This document shows, piece after piece, positions 35,117 through 45,926 of a DNA stretch of 64,000 nt (position 1 is the stretch's first letter; the number at the start of each line of letters is the position of its first letter). Where the stretch lies: NCBI GenBank assembly GCA_030248215.1, contig JASANG010000773.1, forward strand, positions 1 to 64,000, in the 5' to 3' direction. This DNA is from Enoplolaimus lenunculus (Eukaryota; Nematoda; Enoplea; Enoplida; Thoracostomopsidae). The notes under the pieces were generated by a model. It searched no databases, was not told the DNA's origin, and saw only the letters and a list, made by a program, of their open reading frames with translations. Both the position numbers and the translations under genes were made by a program.

Positions 35117-36456
35117 TATACCCTCGCAATTGAAAATCTTGGCTACGCACCTGACCTTCAAATGAAGCTTGAGTTTTTGTTAAACAGCATTGTTTTAAGT
35201 TTATATTTTAAAATTAAACAACGCAAAATGTGATAAGGGTATCGTAAAATATGAATTTGGGTCAAAAAGCGTTAGATCCTTTTACTGTAATTATTATCAT
35301 TATTTTATAGGGTAAACTTGCCTAATATGGACAATTTTAACATAGCTCTATCTAAACAATATTGTTGAGCTTCGGATGTATGAACACTTTATCAATTTTA
35401 TATGGACATTGCATTGATTATATCGACACTAGCTAATTTGCACTCAGACATCATTGAACACATAGGCTAATTCATTTCTACGTAAAAGATAAAACACTTT
35501 AGCATCATCTCACGCTCAATATGACAGATAATCAGGGTGTAACCCGATATCCGATTCCGTTTCCGGTAAAAATCGGTGTCCGTTTTCGTTATGGAAATAC
35601 CGTAAATTACTTCAGTTATTTTTTGCAAGTTTTCATCAGCAGTCGCATGCGCATTGATAGAACAAACTATCGTAAACTGAAACCCAATTCAACCTATCAC
35701 TAAAACTTAAACCAGAAAGCCAACAAATTTTATATAGACCTTATTTTTTGGAGCAAGCTTAATTTATCATATCTAAAATAAAACATTAGCCGACACTAAA
35801 GCTTAAAGTGGCACATTTTAATGAAATAAATTGTAGCGGAAGTACGAAACAAAATTTGCGGCCCATGGACTTTTCTGGATTTGCAATTAAAGAAGGCACT
35901 TCTGATTCGACCCAAGTCTAAAAAATTTTCTGGAGTCCAAGAATGAACCGTGTGGATTTCGCTTGTTTTTTGTTACTTTTCCCACTACCCTATTTTCCAA
36001 AAATTTCGTTCAACAAACTCTTTTTTCGGAAAGACATAAAATGCCTAATTATAGTTCGTTATTGGATACAGTCCATAAGTCCTAAGTTACAGTCCATAAA
36101 AAGACCAAAACGGAAAAATGGTCTATACTGGTCGTATATGCAACTGACACTCCGAAAACCCGTATAAACTAAGTCCAGAAAAAAATTAACGGACATGGCA
36201 ATCAACAACGATGCTTCAGAGCCAGCCAGTTCTGTCCAAAAGAAAGAATAAAAACGAAGGGTGTTTGGCCGGCCCAACTATAGTCATTGGGTGAATTAAA
36301 TATAAATAACAGTCCGTATCCTAATTGAGTAGGCAACCACTGGAGTGGCAACATGTGAGCGCTCTCTTATTCCGTTTGCTACAACGGAGTTTAAATTTTG
36401 TTATAACAACTTATGATTTACTTTATAAATTGATTTAGCAGTAGGTGTTTCTTGTA
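35117..36456. other. Spacer with decayed family A and C pieces
   Basis: 35533-35620 begins CAGGGTGTAACCCGATATCC, a decayed family A end. 36280-36385 (GAATTAAATATAAATAACAG and CTCTTATTCCGTTTGCTAC) is a decayed family C right half. No gene was recognised. Confidence 0.45.
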
Positions 36457-36645
36457 CACTGCAAAAATGGTGAGTCAAATTAACTCTCTCTCGGAAATAG
36501 GCTGTACGAAACTACAGAAACTGAGTCAAATTCAACTCCGCCAGAATCAAACGTGCGACTTAGTGTGTCGAATTTGACTCTTGCGGAGTCCAATTTGACT
36601 CAGTTTGTGCAGTTCCGTAGAGCCAATTTCGGAGAGACCAGCGCC
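36457..36645. repeat. Family D palindromic MITE, decayed right arm
   Basis: It begins CACTGCAAAAATGGTGAGTC after TA. Paired GAGTCAAATT and AATTTGACTC motifs surround a central CGACTTAGTG. The right arm is eroded after GCCAATTTCGGAGAG. Confidence 0.75.
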
Positions 36646-37394
36646 GCCTTTGGAGAGCCATGGGTTGTTTGTAGCACAATGTCCATCTCCGCTGTCAACT
36701 AAAACACAGACCAAAATTTGAATTCCAAAATACTTGAAATTTTATTAGGTACATTAGCGAAAAAGCATGTTTGGCTGTTGTTTTTCACATGCAAACGTTT
36801 CTGTTTTCCCGGCGCAACATTCAAAAAAATTGAAAGATTGTCAAAATTTTACTATTCTAAAAAATGTTCTTGACACGTTGATAGCTGCTGGTCAGATCAT
36901 GGAATTGAGCCTCAGTATTAGAGCAAGTTTTCGGGTGTTCACCAAACGTACGGAATGTCACAGCACTTTCGTATTAAAAAGAAGGTGTGTCACGTCCAAC
37001 TAGGGTGAATTAAAATACATAACAGACCGCAGTTAATTAAAAGGTATATACTTTCATAAGAGGAAAAATAAATATCAGTCCTCTCGCTTTATCGGGTCAC
37101 TATACACTACAGACACAGCAATGCCAAAAAACAATAATTTACACCTAGAGTTCTCTTCTATTGCCGCAGCATCCTGAATTGGACTCAGCTTATAGAGGAA
37201 CAACAAATGTTGAAATTTCAGTTCCGATTTTCTGATTTTATTGGTGTTCACTTGTTTTAATTATTATTTAATGAATCACAAAAACTTAATGTAATCTGAT
37301 GCTAGAGAAAACTAAAGTTTAATATAAAGTTTATGGAACCCAGAGTCGATAATGACTCGTTACAAGAGTGCGCAACTGGGCACATTCTGTGTAG
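36646..37394. other. Spacer with a family C remnant
   Basis: 37005-37100 retains AAATATCAGTCC and CTTTATCGGGTCACTATACAC, a family C right end. A 78-codon open frame (36767-37003) shows no motif. Confidence 0.4.
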
Positions 37395-37605
37395 AAAAGA
37401 ATGTACCCGGTACGCGTTGCGTTTTTGCACTACCTCCCCTTTGTTTAGAGGGGGGTACGACCGGTGCGAACAACGGTAATTTATGTATGCAGCGCCAAAC
37501 ACGCCACCCTGATAGTTTAATGTAGGTGTATTCATATTATAGCAACCCCCCTATAAACAAGGTGGTCGGCCAAAAACGCAACGCCCGGTGGTACAATTTG
37601 TACCA
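37395..37605. repeat. Foldback MITE, family J
   Basis: GTACCCGGTACGCGTTGCG with TTTTTGCAC and TTAGAGGGGGGT on the left pairs with ACCCCCCTATAAACAAGGTGG, then AAAAACGCAACGCCCGGTGG and TAC on the right, about 55-bp arms around 95 bp. One copy was seen. Confidence 0.65.
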
Positions 37606-38092
37606 TGCGGGATCCCAAGAGTTGAACACTCTTCTTATTATTCACTCTTTGTTGAACTAATCACTCATATACCAAAAATGCGTTTCTTGTATATGAAAAA
37701 ATGTTTTAAATTAAGGCTTATGTATGTCCTGCATGAGCTCAGTTTACTGTTGCCCAGCTCAATTGCGTGATTTTAGAACAATTCAGCTCGATTTCGGAAT
37801 GCAATGTGGACTTCTCTGTTTCGATAAAAGTCCCGACTCTGATATAAATATATTTCGAAGTTTGTATCGTCAGCGAAACTTGTGCAAAAAATTTTCTGTG
37901 CTTCTGTAAAATTTAAGCACATCCACTTGAGTTTATATTGAAAACGGAAAATTCAAAAATTTAACACTTCAGCTGTCACGAGTTTAGTTCGGTTCCTTAT
38001 AGCTTATCCACACTGTTTTATGTTTTATTATATCGTAAGTTAGCACAAATCGATATGTTGCTCTGCGTGCTCCTGTTCGATTGGTAACAGTA

Positions 38093-38300
38093 CACTGCAA
38101 AAAATGGTGAGTCAAATTGACTCTCTCCGAAATAGGCTCTACAGGACTACACAAACTGAGTCAAATTCGACTCCGCCAGAGTCAAACATGCGACTCAGTG
38201 AATCGAATTTGACTCTGCCGGAGTCGAATTTTGACTCAATTGGTGTAGTCCCGTAGAGCCTATTTCGGAGAGTCAATTTGACTCACCATATTTTGCTGTG
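38093..38300. repeat. Family D palindromic MITE, 208 bp, TA-flanked
   Basis: CACTGCAAAAAATGGTGAGTC at the left and GACTCACCATATTTTGCTGTG at the right, with TA outside each. The whole element is one near-perfect palindrome rich in GAGTCAAATTGACTC, with the centre at AAACATGCGACTCAGTGAATC. Confidence 0.88.
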
Positions 38301-38426
38301 TATATATTCAGCAAAAATTAACGATTATTGCGTTTTGGAGACCTTATATATTATATATCACATACCTATGCATGTTTTAGTCAAATCCGCAAATCCACTT
38401 TGCACTAAAGCGTCAGGTGCAACCCA

Positions 38427-38587
38427 GGCCCGTAGCCAGCTCACCTTGCGAGGGGGTCAAAAATTTTTCTAAAGGGGCATTCAAGGGTTTTCAATGACTT
38501 ACAAGCACGATTGAAAATCTTCTAGTGGGGCCAAAATTTTTCCAGTGTGGCTCAGCCCCCCTGGTCCCCCTTTGGCTACGTGCCCGG
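38427..38587. mobile_element. Family B MITE
   Basis: GGCCCGTAGCCAGCTCACC to TTGGCTACGTGCCC, with TCAAGGGTTTTCAATGACTT inside. The flanks TGCAACCC and TGCTACCA may be a decayed target duplication. Confidence 0.8.
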
Positions 38588-41518
38588 TGCTACCAGTTTT
38601 GTTTCACTTTTTACAGCAACTTAACCTGGTCCAAATCCGTAAAAAATTTTATTGCTTATATATTTACTTAGAGTTTGTGTACGAATACTTTTAATAAGAT
38701 ATTTACAACAGGTTCGAAATGTTTAACTCAAGATAGACATTTGTGATTGGCCGTCCTTCGTTGCTGATATATGTCAGAACTGCACGGTCGAGATGACCCC
38801 ATCGACCGTATGCTGCCAGCAAGCATACATACTGTACACTGCACTAAATTGCATGTGCACATAACGGACAAGCATGTCTCACATCCTTACACGAGACGTA
38901 TCTATTTTGTATTTCTTTGTCGTTTTCTTTTGACTGATTCTCGCAGCTTTTTATAAAGTACGTATTGGTGCTTTTTTTGTTTCGCTACCAGTGTTCATAT
39001 CATCTCATAAAACAACTGACAGTACTTGCAAACCCGGGTATAACATATATAATTGTAGTGCTACCAAAATATAAACCAAGTGTCCGTAGAAGAAATATTA
39101 TTTTGTTCTAAAAACATACATAGAATATGCTTTTAGTTTTCGGTTCACTGAACATGTGTGAGAACTGTGATTTTGTTCTTTTCATGGTTTGTTTTAAAAT
39201 TAAAGTAGGATTTATTTTTCAATGTCTGACGTATCGTGTACGCGCACATGCCGTAGTTGCGTTGCAGTTTTTCTTCGTGAAAGATAGCCCATGCTTGGCT
39301 TGGTTTTCGTCTTTGCATGACTATTGTCGGCTCTTGTATCCTGTCTTCTGCATTTAAAGTTAAGGATTAGGCATCCGAAAGGGGTTATTCTTCGGCACAG
39401 GCAGGTAAACTTTTTCTTGGGCCTTAGTTTAAGTTTAAGTCTATGCGTTAATAGGGATAAAGTGCAAAAGCTTTGTGTTGAAGCAAATGTTGTAGGGTGT
39501 ATATCGAGTTTGATTAACGTTGAAATGGGGTATATTTTTTGACGTCGGTTTCACGATAAAATCTATTCACGATGGATAAATTTTTTTCCAAAGGATTTTG
39601 TTGGCTTTTCAACCCTTCCCGCTCCCGCATTCAATGTTTAGGCTTACGCTTATGCCTACGCTCGGCTGAGGCTTAAGGCATTAGTAAAGGTTTTAGGCAA
39701 AAGTTTACGCTTATAAGTAAGTCTGTTTTGAAACCTATGCCGAAGTCTAAGCAGAAGCTTACGGCCGAAAGCTGTACAAGAGCCATTTGGTTGTTCAAAC
39801 TTGAGAGCCCCCGGCTGAGTTGGTAACGTTTCCAGCTTGAAACTAAATTTTATGCTATTGAAAATTTGTCTCTATGAAATTCATAGCGACAGTTTTAAAT
39901 TTAAAATTTTCAGTTTAATAAATATTTACACCGATAATAAATTTGTCAACGCAAACACACCTTTGTAAAACTATCGCAATATGCTCTCTCCAGGTTAATA
40001 TGCGCTACGATAGAGTTTGCTGTTGATTCACACTCATACAATGTGTGTGTTGAAAACTTCGTTTGCACGTTTTTATTCACACATTTTCAGTAAAAGTTTG
40101 TTGTAGAAAATTGTCTGCTATGTTGGCCGTTGAAACTTTATACTTTCAATCTCGAAGAAACCTAAGCTTAGCACAATTTCGTGTCGCGTTTCGCGGAATT
40201 CATTACAGAAGTTTGTTATACTTTTTAATGTTAAGATATATTTTTAGATTTCGAATGAATTAATTTCAATACTGACTTATAACAGCGGATGACGCAAAAG
40301 GCACGGGTATCTAGCAGAAAGTATCACTAATATGAAATGAATCTAGGGTAACCCCAGTTAAATTTCAACTGAAATTTTTCCATTTATGGGTTTAATTGGC
40401 ACCCTTAAACGTTTTGAATGGCTGATCGCTTTGGTGTAAACGGATAGTAATGTAACATAAACGGATGGAAATAACGGAAACGGATATTGATCAAAATAAA
40501 AAGTTCAGCCAATCTCACAAAATCGGACAAAATTTTTGCAGATTAATATTTTACGTAACCGACACTATGATAGTAGAATCAGTTGTTTTTTTGTTCAAAT
40601 TTCGTCAGTTTATATAAATTCATTTGAATCTATGGTGATCTGCGTTAGGACTTTTCAAAAATTTACCTGCGTCGCTCTTGGTGTGTCGTGTATATTTAAT
40701 TACTATATAAAGGTCGGCAAGTAGCAAACATGGCGTTACCTCTATATGAACGGTTTCGGTTCCGCTACCAGCGTATTCTGGCTATTCCAGCGAGCAGGCG
40801 ATGTAAAAAAGAAATGAACCTAATATGCAACTTTTGCCAGACATTTAATACAAAACTGCGTTTGGTATCTCGCTCGCGATGCTCGCAATGTTTTTATCAC
40901 AATGTTACATCTTTGCAACAAAATTTTCCTCGTTGTTACGCTTAGGCTTAGGCTTTTAGGCTTAGGAATATGCTTAGCACTCTTTACTGCCCTGCTCTAT
41001 AGATTGGTCTTAATTAATATGCGCAGTCATACATAATTCTCTAAATGCGCGTTTGCTATGGGTCGTTTGAAGGTCCTATATCTGCGAATCTCTTTCAAAC
41101 ATGGATGAAACTATAGCACGCTTTTATACGATTTTCATAGTTTCTATGAAATAATTCCTCTTTATATCTCAAAACCCAAGCAATACCTTGGGTATCTCAT
41201 TTCTACACATCCTATACACGCTTCCCGTCAAAAATCTCTGAATTCGCTACAGTTGTCGTTTTGTCATATGGCGCCCCAAACACCATTAGTTCGCAAGCCG
41301 CTCCGCGGTCTCTCAGTCACTATCGTTAGCCTGCAATGTACCACCAAAGCTTTTGCAAGAACTGGCAAAAGACATTAAGTATGAAATAGTGCAACATGCA
41401 TGCACGAGGGTTGCTACTGAGAGTTTTTGCCCTCCAAGACAAAAACAAAATTTCAAAGCAGCACAACTTTACCTTATTTCTTCTTAATTCTTGAACTTTT
41501 AGAGAAACATGTGTAGGT
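38588..41518. other. Spacer with family A and H debris
   Basis: 39640-39770 and 40932-41012 contain TTAGGC-like hexamers; the second ends GGAATATGCTTAGCACT and CTGCTCTATAG, a decayed family H right half. 40430-40500 has AACGGAAAC units of family A type. No gene was recognised. Confidence 0.4.
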
Positions 41519-41673
41519 GGCTTATGTATAGTAAAGGGCCGGAACAGTAGAATAAGCATATTCCTAAGCCTAAGCCTAAGCCTAAGCCTAAGCAAAAAAA
41601 TAGTCTAAAGGTTAAACTGACTCTATTATAGCCCCTCAGGAAAACAAATCCGGCCCGGTTCTATACATGGGCC
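41519..41673. mobile_element. Family H hAT-type MITE carrying TTAGGC repeats, 155 bp
   Basis: GGCTTATGTATAGTAAAGGG with CCGGAACAG at the left, CCGGCCCGGTTCTATACATG and GGCC at the right. The centre is five CCTAAG hexamers after GCATATT. GTGTAGGT flanks both sides exactly (41511-41518 and 41674-41681), a perfect 8-bp target duplication. Confidence 0.92.
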
Positions 41674-42359
41674 GTGTAGGTTAACATTCTTGAACAAGTT
41701 CTTGAATGCAGTATAGTTTTCACTTAAAATCAAGGTTACATTGTTGTAGTGTTTTATTTGTTTTTAATAAAATTAGCAGTTTGTTTGGCTAAATTAACTG
41801 TCGTCAACGGACACTATTTGAACATACAATATACTGGGAGGTAGAAACTGTGAAAACTGTTGACCCCGTTGCAGTTGTCTGTGAGTAGATAATACTGCCC
41901 ATTGCTCCAATAGAACAAAGAATACTGGAAACATTATGAAAAAAATTTCAAGGACAAAAAGTGAAGCAGTTATGTTCTATAAGTTTTAAATTTTCGTAAT
42001 ATTAATGTTTATGCAAGTTTTTGTCAAAATATATTTGAGCTGGGAAATTGTAAAAAAACTTCGTTCGATCGACTAAAATGTAAAAACGTAATATTCGGGC
42101 AGAAATATGACATTTTGTAGTTGATATTTTTAAAAAAATAAACGTGCATTCTGTCGTTTTGAAAAAATATTACTTACATAAACATGATGAATAGAGTCAA
42201 ATAAAGACAGTTCTGCACATTGAAATTTGTAAGGTAGGTAAATATGGAAGTTACATAAACTTAATGTTTTTTACTCAACTATCTTGTTGGTGACTTTTTC
42301 ATTTTTTTCAAAATATTGCGTTGTATTAATATAAGAGACCACTCGAATGTAACCTTTCC
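41674..42359. other. AT-rich spacer, nothing recognised
   Basis: No coding frame or repeat family recognised. Confidence 0.4.
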
Positions 42360-43562
42360 TCGAACTATATATACATGTGTCGCTTTTACGTTCGACGAAA
42401 AAAGAATCACATTAAAACATGCTCACGCTAAATCATACAAACATTAGCACAGTCCTGAAGTTTCTGACGGGGGTCGAGTCTGTATGAAACGCAATTTTTC
42501 ACTAAAACTTTCTGAGGGGAAATTGTAAGGTAAGGACCTAACCATATGTTTCGGTGGTTACATTGCTAAAAGTTAATGCTGATTTGGCGTCTCGTAACCT
42601 CCCCAGATGATTTCAATTAAATTTTAGTTTTTTAAAACTTGAATATATACTTTCACTTTTTGTGATTTTATATGGGCTACTGTGGAACCAAAAATGTATT
42701 TTCAACAGTTCAGAAATCTATATTTTTCATGTATATTTCTGACGCGGTGAGTTGAATTGCGTCATTTTTGCGTTGGATGACTGGTTTAGCGCACCTAAGT
42801 TACTATTAATTTTTGAATTTCTTTTGCTTAAAAATAAGAACCAAGACTATTAAGAAGCTCTTTTTACATCAAACGAACGAAGATGTGTTATTGTGTTAAC
42901 TGAGCAACTATAAGCTAATGTATACTTGTTAACAGTTAGCACATAAATTTTGTAAGCGTTAGAAAAGTTTGTAAAAGACTAGACTGGCGCAATACTTGTA
43001 CGGCAGCGACGTCCGACTCCGTTCGCACCGTAAGAAAATTTTGTTTATGAATTGTTATGCGATATGTAGAAATTAATGTGCTTTGCAGTACAGAGCAGCA
43101 CGCGACAGACAGCGCCGGACGTCATCAAAAGTATAGCATTATCTTAAGTATACTTGTAACTTATTTCAAACTCAGCGACGAAGCATTCGAACTCTACACT
43201 ACTCTTCATACACAAGGTACACCACAGGACCGAGCTTATGACAGTATCCAACCAGTATAAAAACTTTTCTGGCAATAATTGATTGGAAGAAACACCAAAG
43301 TCAAACAGCTCTAAATTTTCCAAACAATATACACCGAAAAAACCAACTACTCACCAAAAACTGTCAAGAATTTAATTCAATATTCTGACTGATGTTTAAA
43401 TACCGAATTTCATTTCGTCAGCTCCAGCTACTGTAGTGGTGAAACAATGCAATTCCAAAAAGTGCTTTACACATCTGGCGGATATTTAGATATTCGACTA
43501 CATATTTCATTTCTGATACATATCCGGATATTTTTAATATCCAAATATCCGGTGCCCATCTA
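42360..43562. repeat. Family G long dispersed repeat, copy 2
   Basis: Colinear with copy 1 at 28705: CGAACTATATATACATG, GAAGTTTCTGACGGGGG, CAATTTTTCACTAAA, TTTTGTGATTTTATATGGGC, GAGTTGAATTGCGTC, GGTGAAACAATGCAATTCC, and the end ATATCCGGTGCCCATCTAC. The middle part (42790-43360) differs from copy 1 and contains a 67-codon open frame without recognisable motif. Confidence 0.65.
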
Positions 43563-44026
43563 CAGCGTACACAAGAGCCATAATGTCTATACTTGATTAG
43601 ATCAATGGCAAGTATATTTCAAAGAATAAGCGTGAAATTTAAATGTTTTTCATTTGTCACAGTTTAACCATAAACTATTTGTAGTTATACTTACATATTA
43701 TTTATTTTTCTCGTTTCGCTTGGAATTTTGCTATTCCCCAAAATGAAGCCCACATGTATTAATTATCGAGTGTTGTTTATTCAAGCTGTTTTTCATGACC
43801 ACATACCCTTGTTTACTTAGTAAAAACAAGCGTCTAAAGGTACAATATCGTGCAAATGCGTTTATTACAGAAGACGGACTAGAGTGTGTTCAAACGATAA
43901 ATTCTGTTGTTTTTTCATTTGGTTTGCGTAAAAATAACAATACTCAAGTTGCATAAACGTTGTTTATTTTTGCAAAGTTCTAGTTTTATACACCGTGTAA
44001 ACAAAAACTTCAAATACAATCAATAA
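43563..44026. other. AT-rich spacer
   Basis: Nothing recognised. Confidence 0.4.
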
Positions 44027-44115
44027 GGCCCGTAAAGAGCGGCATACAAGTGTTTTTGATGACTTACAAGCAAGGTTAAAATTTTCTAGGCGGGGCCTAA
44101 ATTGTTCCAGGTTAC
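44027..44115. repeat. Family B MITE, partial
   Basis: GGCCCGTAAAGAGCGG, GATGACTTACAAGCAAGG and TTTTCTAGGCGGGGCC are family B motifs; the right end is lost. Confidence 0.65.
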
Positions 44116-44429
44116 GTTAATAGCTTTGCACCGAAATCACACAAAATTTTCTTATTTCCTATACCGTACAAAACGCATATATGCGTTGTAGTGATTCATT
44201 TCTGTGTAAATATATTTACCACGGGTCCTAATAACAGTTGTTTTTAATATATGACAAATGGCTTTAGATTAGATTTTTTTATTGTTTGGCATTAATATAT
44301 AGCTTAGTGTTTTAAGCAGCGGTTCTGTGTCTATGAACAGTGTTGGACCATGCAGCCAGGACTCAACTGTGCCTTAAGTAGTTTTGTGGGCACATGCAAG
44401 TTTGAAACTATGACCTGTTTTATTAGTCA

Positions 44430-44595
44430 GGCCCGTAGCCAGCTCGCCTTGCTAACAATGGCTAAACATTTTTCAATAGGGCCATACAAAGGTTTCTGAT
44501 GATTTATAAGCAAGGTTGAAAATTTTCTAGGGGGGGCGCAAAATTCTTCAACTGGGGGTTAAGCCCTCCGGCCCCCTCTGGCTGGCTACGGGCCC
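44430..44595. mobile_element. Family B MITE
   Basis: GGCCCGTAGCCAGCTCGCC at the left, GGCTGGCTACGGGCCC at the right, with GATGATTTATAAGCAAGG inside. TATTAGT is close to the left end and TTTAGTA close to the right end, a possible decayed duplication. Confidence 0.82.
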
Positions 44596-44780
44596 GGTTT
44601 TAGTAGAAGCATTATAGAATTTTTAAAGCAGCCAGCGTCCACAGCTTATCCTATCCCATGCCTATATCAATCTGCTTAAACATTTCTAGGGCGTACAATA
44701 TTAATATTTAAAATTAAATAATGATAACGCTACTATAGATTAGCAAGACATGAGTTCAAAGAAAAGGTAAAACCTTTACT

Positions 44781-45083
44781 CAGCGGTGGATTCTGAAATT
44801 TTTGACTCAAGGGCGGGGAGTGCGGGCACCATATTCCTATATCGTGAAAAAGCTCTGGAGCGAATCGATTGAGAGCCACAATTCAATTTACGCTAATCAA
44901 AAGTAGAAATTTGTAAGGTATGGAGGAACCTGACCGTTTTTTATAAAAAATAAAAATTGAATTTAAACACGACTTTTATAGCATAAAAAGTATAAATTAC
45001 TGAGGTAGGAACGTTAACATTTATCTCATGAAAAATTTCTGATTGGGGCGCTCGCTTCGCCGGCGTCTGGTTCCGCCCCTAAA
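44781..45083. repeat. Family L MITE (GGCGGATCCAG-like ends)
   Basis: Left end CAGCGGTGGATTCTGAAAT, right end GTCTGGTTCCGCCCCTA, imperfect inverted repeats. A right end of the same kind (TTTTTGGATCCGCCACTG) is at 56160-56178. The interior shares AATTTGTAAGGTA and a following GGACCT-like motif with family G. Confidence 0.5.
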
Positions 45084-45141
45084 ATTGCGTATTTGTAGTG
45101 ATTGGGTTACAGTTAATAGAGTTGCGACTTTTTAGGCATCA

Positions 45142-45300
45142 GGCCTGTAACCAGCTCACCTTGCTAGATGGGCTAAAAAATTCTTACGTGTGGCGCACAA
45201 GGGAATTTGATGGCTAACAAGCTAATTTGGAAGTTTAACTGGGGGTCCAAAGTTTTCATAAAGTTCTAAGTCCCCGTCGCTCTCCTCTCATTAGGGGTCT
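45142..45300. repeat. Family B MITE, decayed
   Basis: GGCCTGTAACCAGCTCACC, GATGGCTAACAAGC and CTAAGTCCCCGTCGC; the right end is eroded. Confidence 0.65.
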
Positions 45301-45926
45301 GTCAAGCATAGCAGGCAAGTCGCAAAAACTAAGCATAGTCACAAACTAAATAATTGTTGTCGAACCATATTCGACATCGCGGAGGGTTCTATACGGTACT
45401 GCCTAACTTAGAATTACATAGCGTATCGGTTGAGAACTGCGAATGGCGCTCTCCAGCTCATACGGCTTCACGGCGTATTCATATCGTATCTTGCAGTACC
45501 AAACTGATGGTCCATGGAGCCGTGGTAATAAAAGTTATCATAGCTGCGCGGCTCAGCATTCAGAGCAGATGACCGTAATTCGTACATCGTGGAGTCTATC
45601 CTGACCGTATCCAAAGCAAAATTTTCGCGAACGGCTCTGCACGGTATCGGGTAAATTAGAACTACAACGTCTATGGGTACGAAATGCGAATTTCGAAAAA
45701 CAGTGCTTACTATCACCGTATGAAAGTCGAAGTTGTATAATTAGAGAAGAAACATGAATCAAGAAAAATGAACTTTTAACGGCAAAGCAAAAAAATGCAC
45801 GTTTTACAGTTTTCCAGCTCTTGGTTACGAGTTAGGCTTATGGTAAAGCCTATGATCCTTGGCGTAAGTGTGGTGGAAAGCGTACAAAAATTGCTTTTCT
45901 TTTTCTAATTTTGAATATGTTTTAAG
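45301..45926. other. 5' flank of coiled-coil gene, with an internal duplication
   Basis: Two diverged blocks at about 45392-45443 (CGGTACTGCCTAACTTAGAA onward) and 45640-45692 (CGGTATCGGGTAAATTAGAA onward) suggest a tandem duplication of about 250 bp with overlapping open frames. A candidate exon at 45810-45863 between TTTTACAG and GGC/GTAAGT does not join in frame to the next exon. No gene is called. Confidence 0.4.

Noticed and set aside
42963-43260. Two-exon gene using CACC/GTAAGA and a TTTGCAG acceptor before a 57-codon frame
   Set aside because: An in-frame stop lies just upstream, there is no homology, and the stretch sits inside a family G repeat copy.
45354-45762. Overlapping open frames near 45.5 kb
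   Set aside because: Plus and minus frames overlap over a diverged tandem duplication; no domain was recognised.
45810-45863. Upstream exon of the coiled-coil gene ending GGC/GTAAGT
   Set aside because: Joining it to 45927 in the needed phase introduces a stop, so it is at best untranslated.
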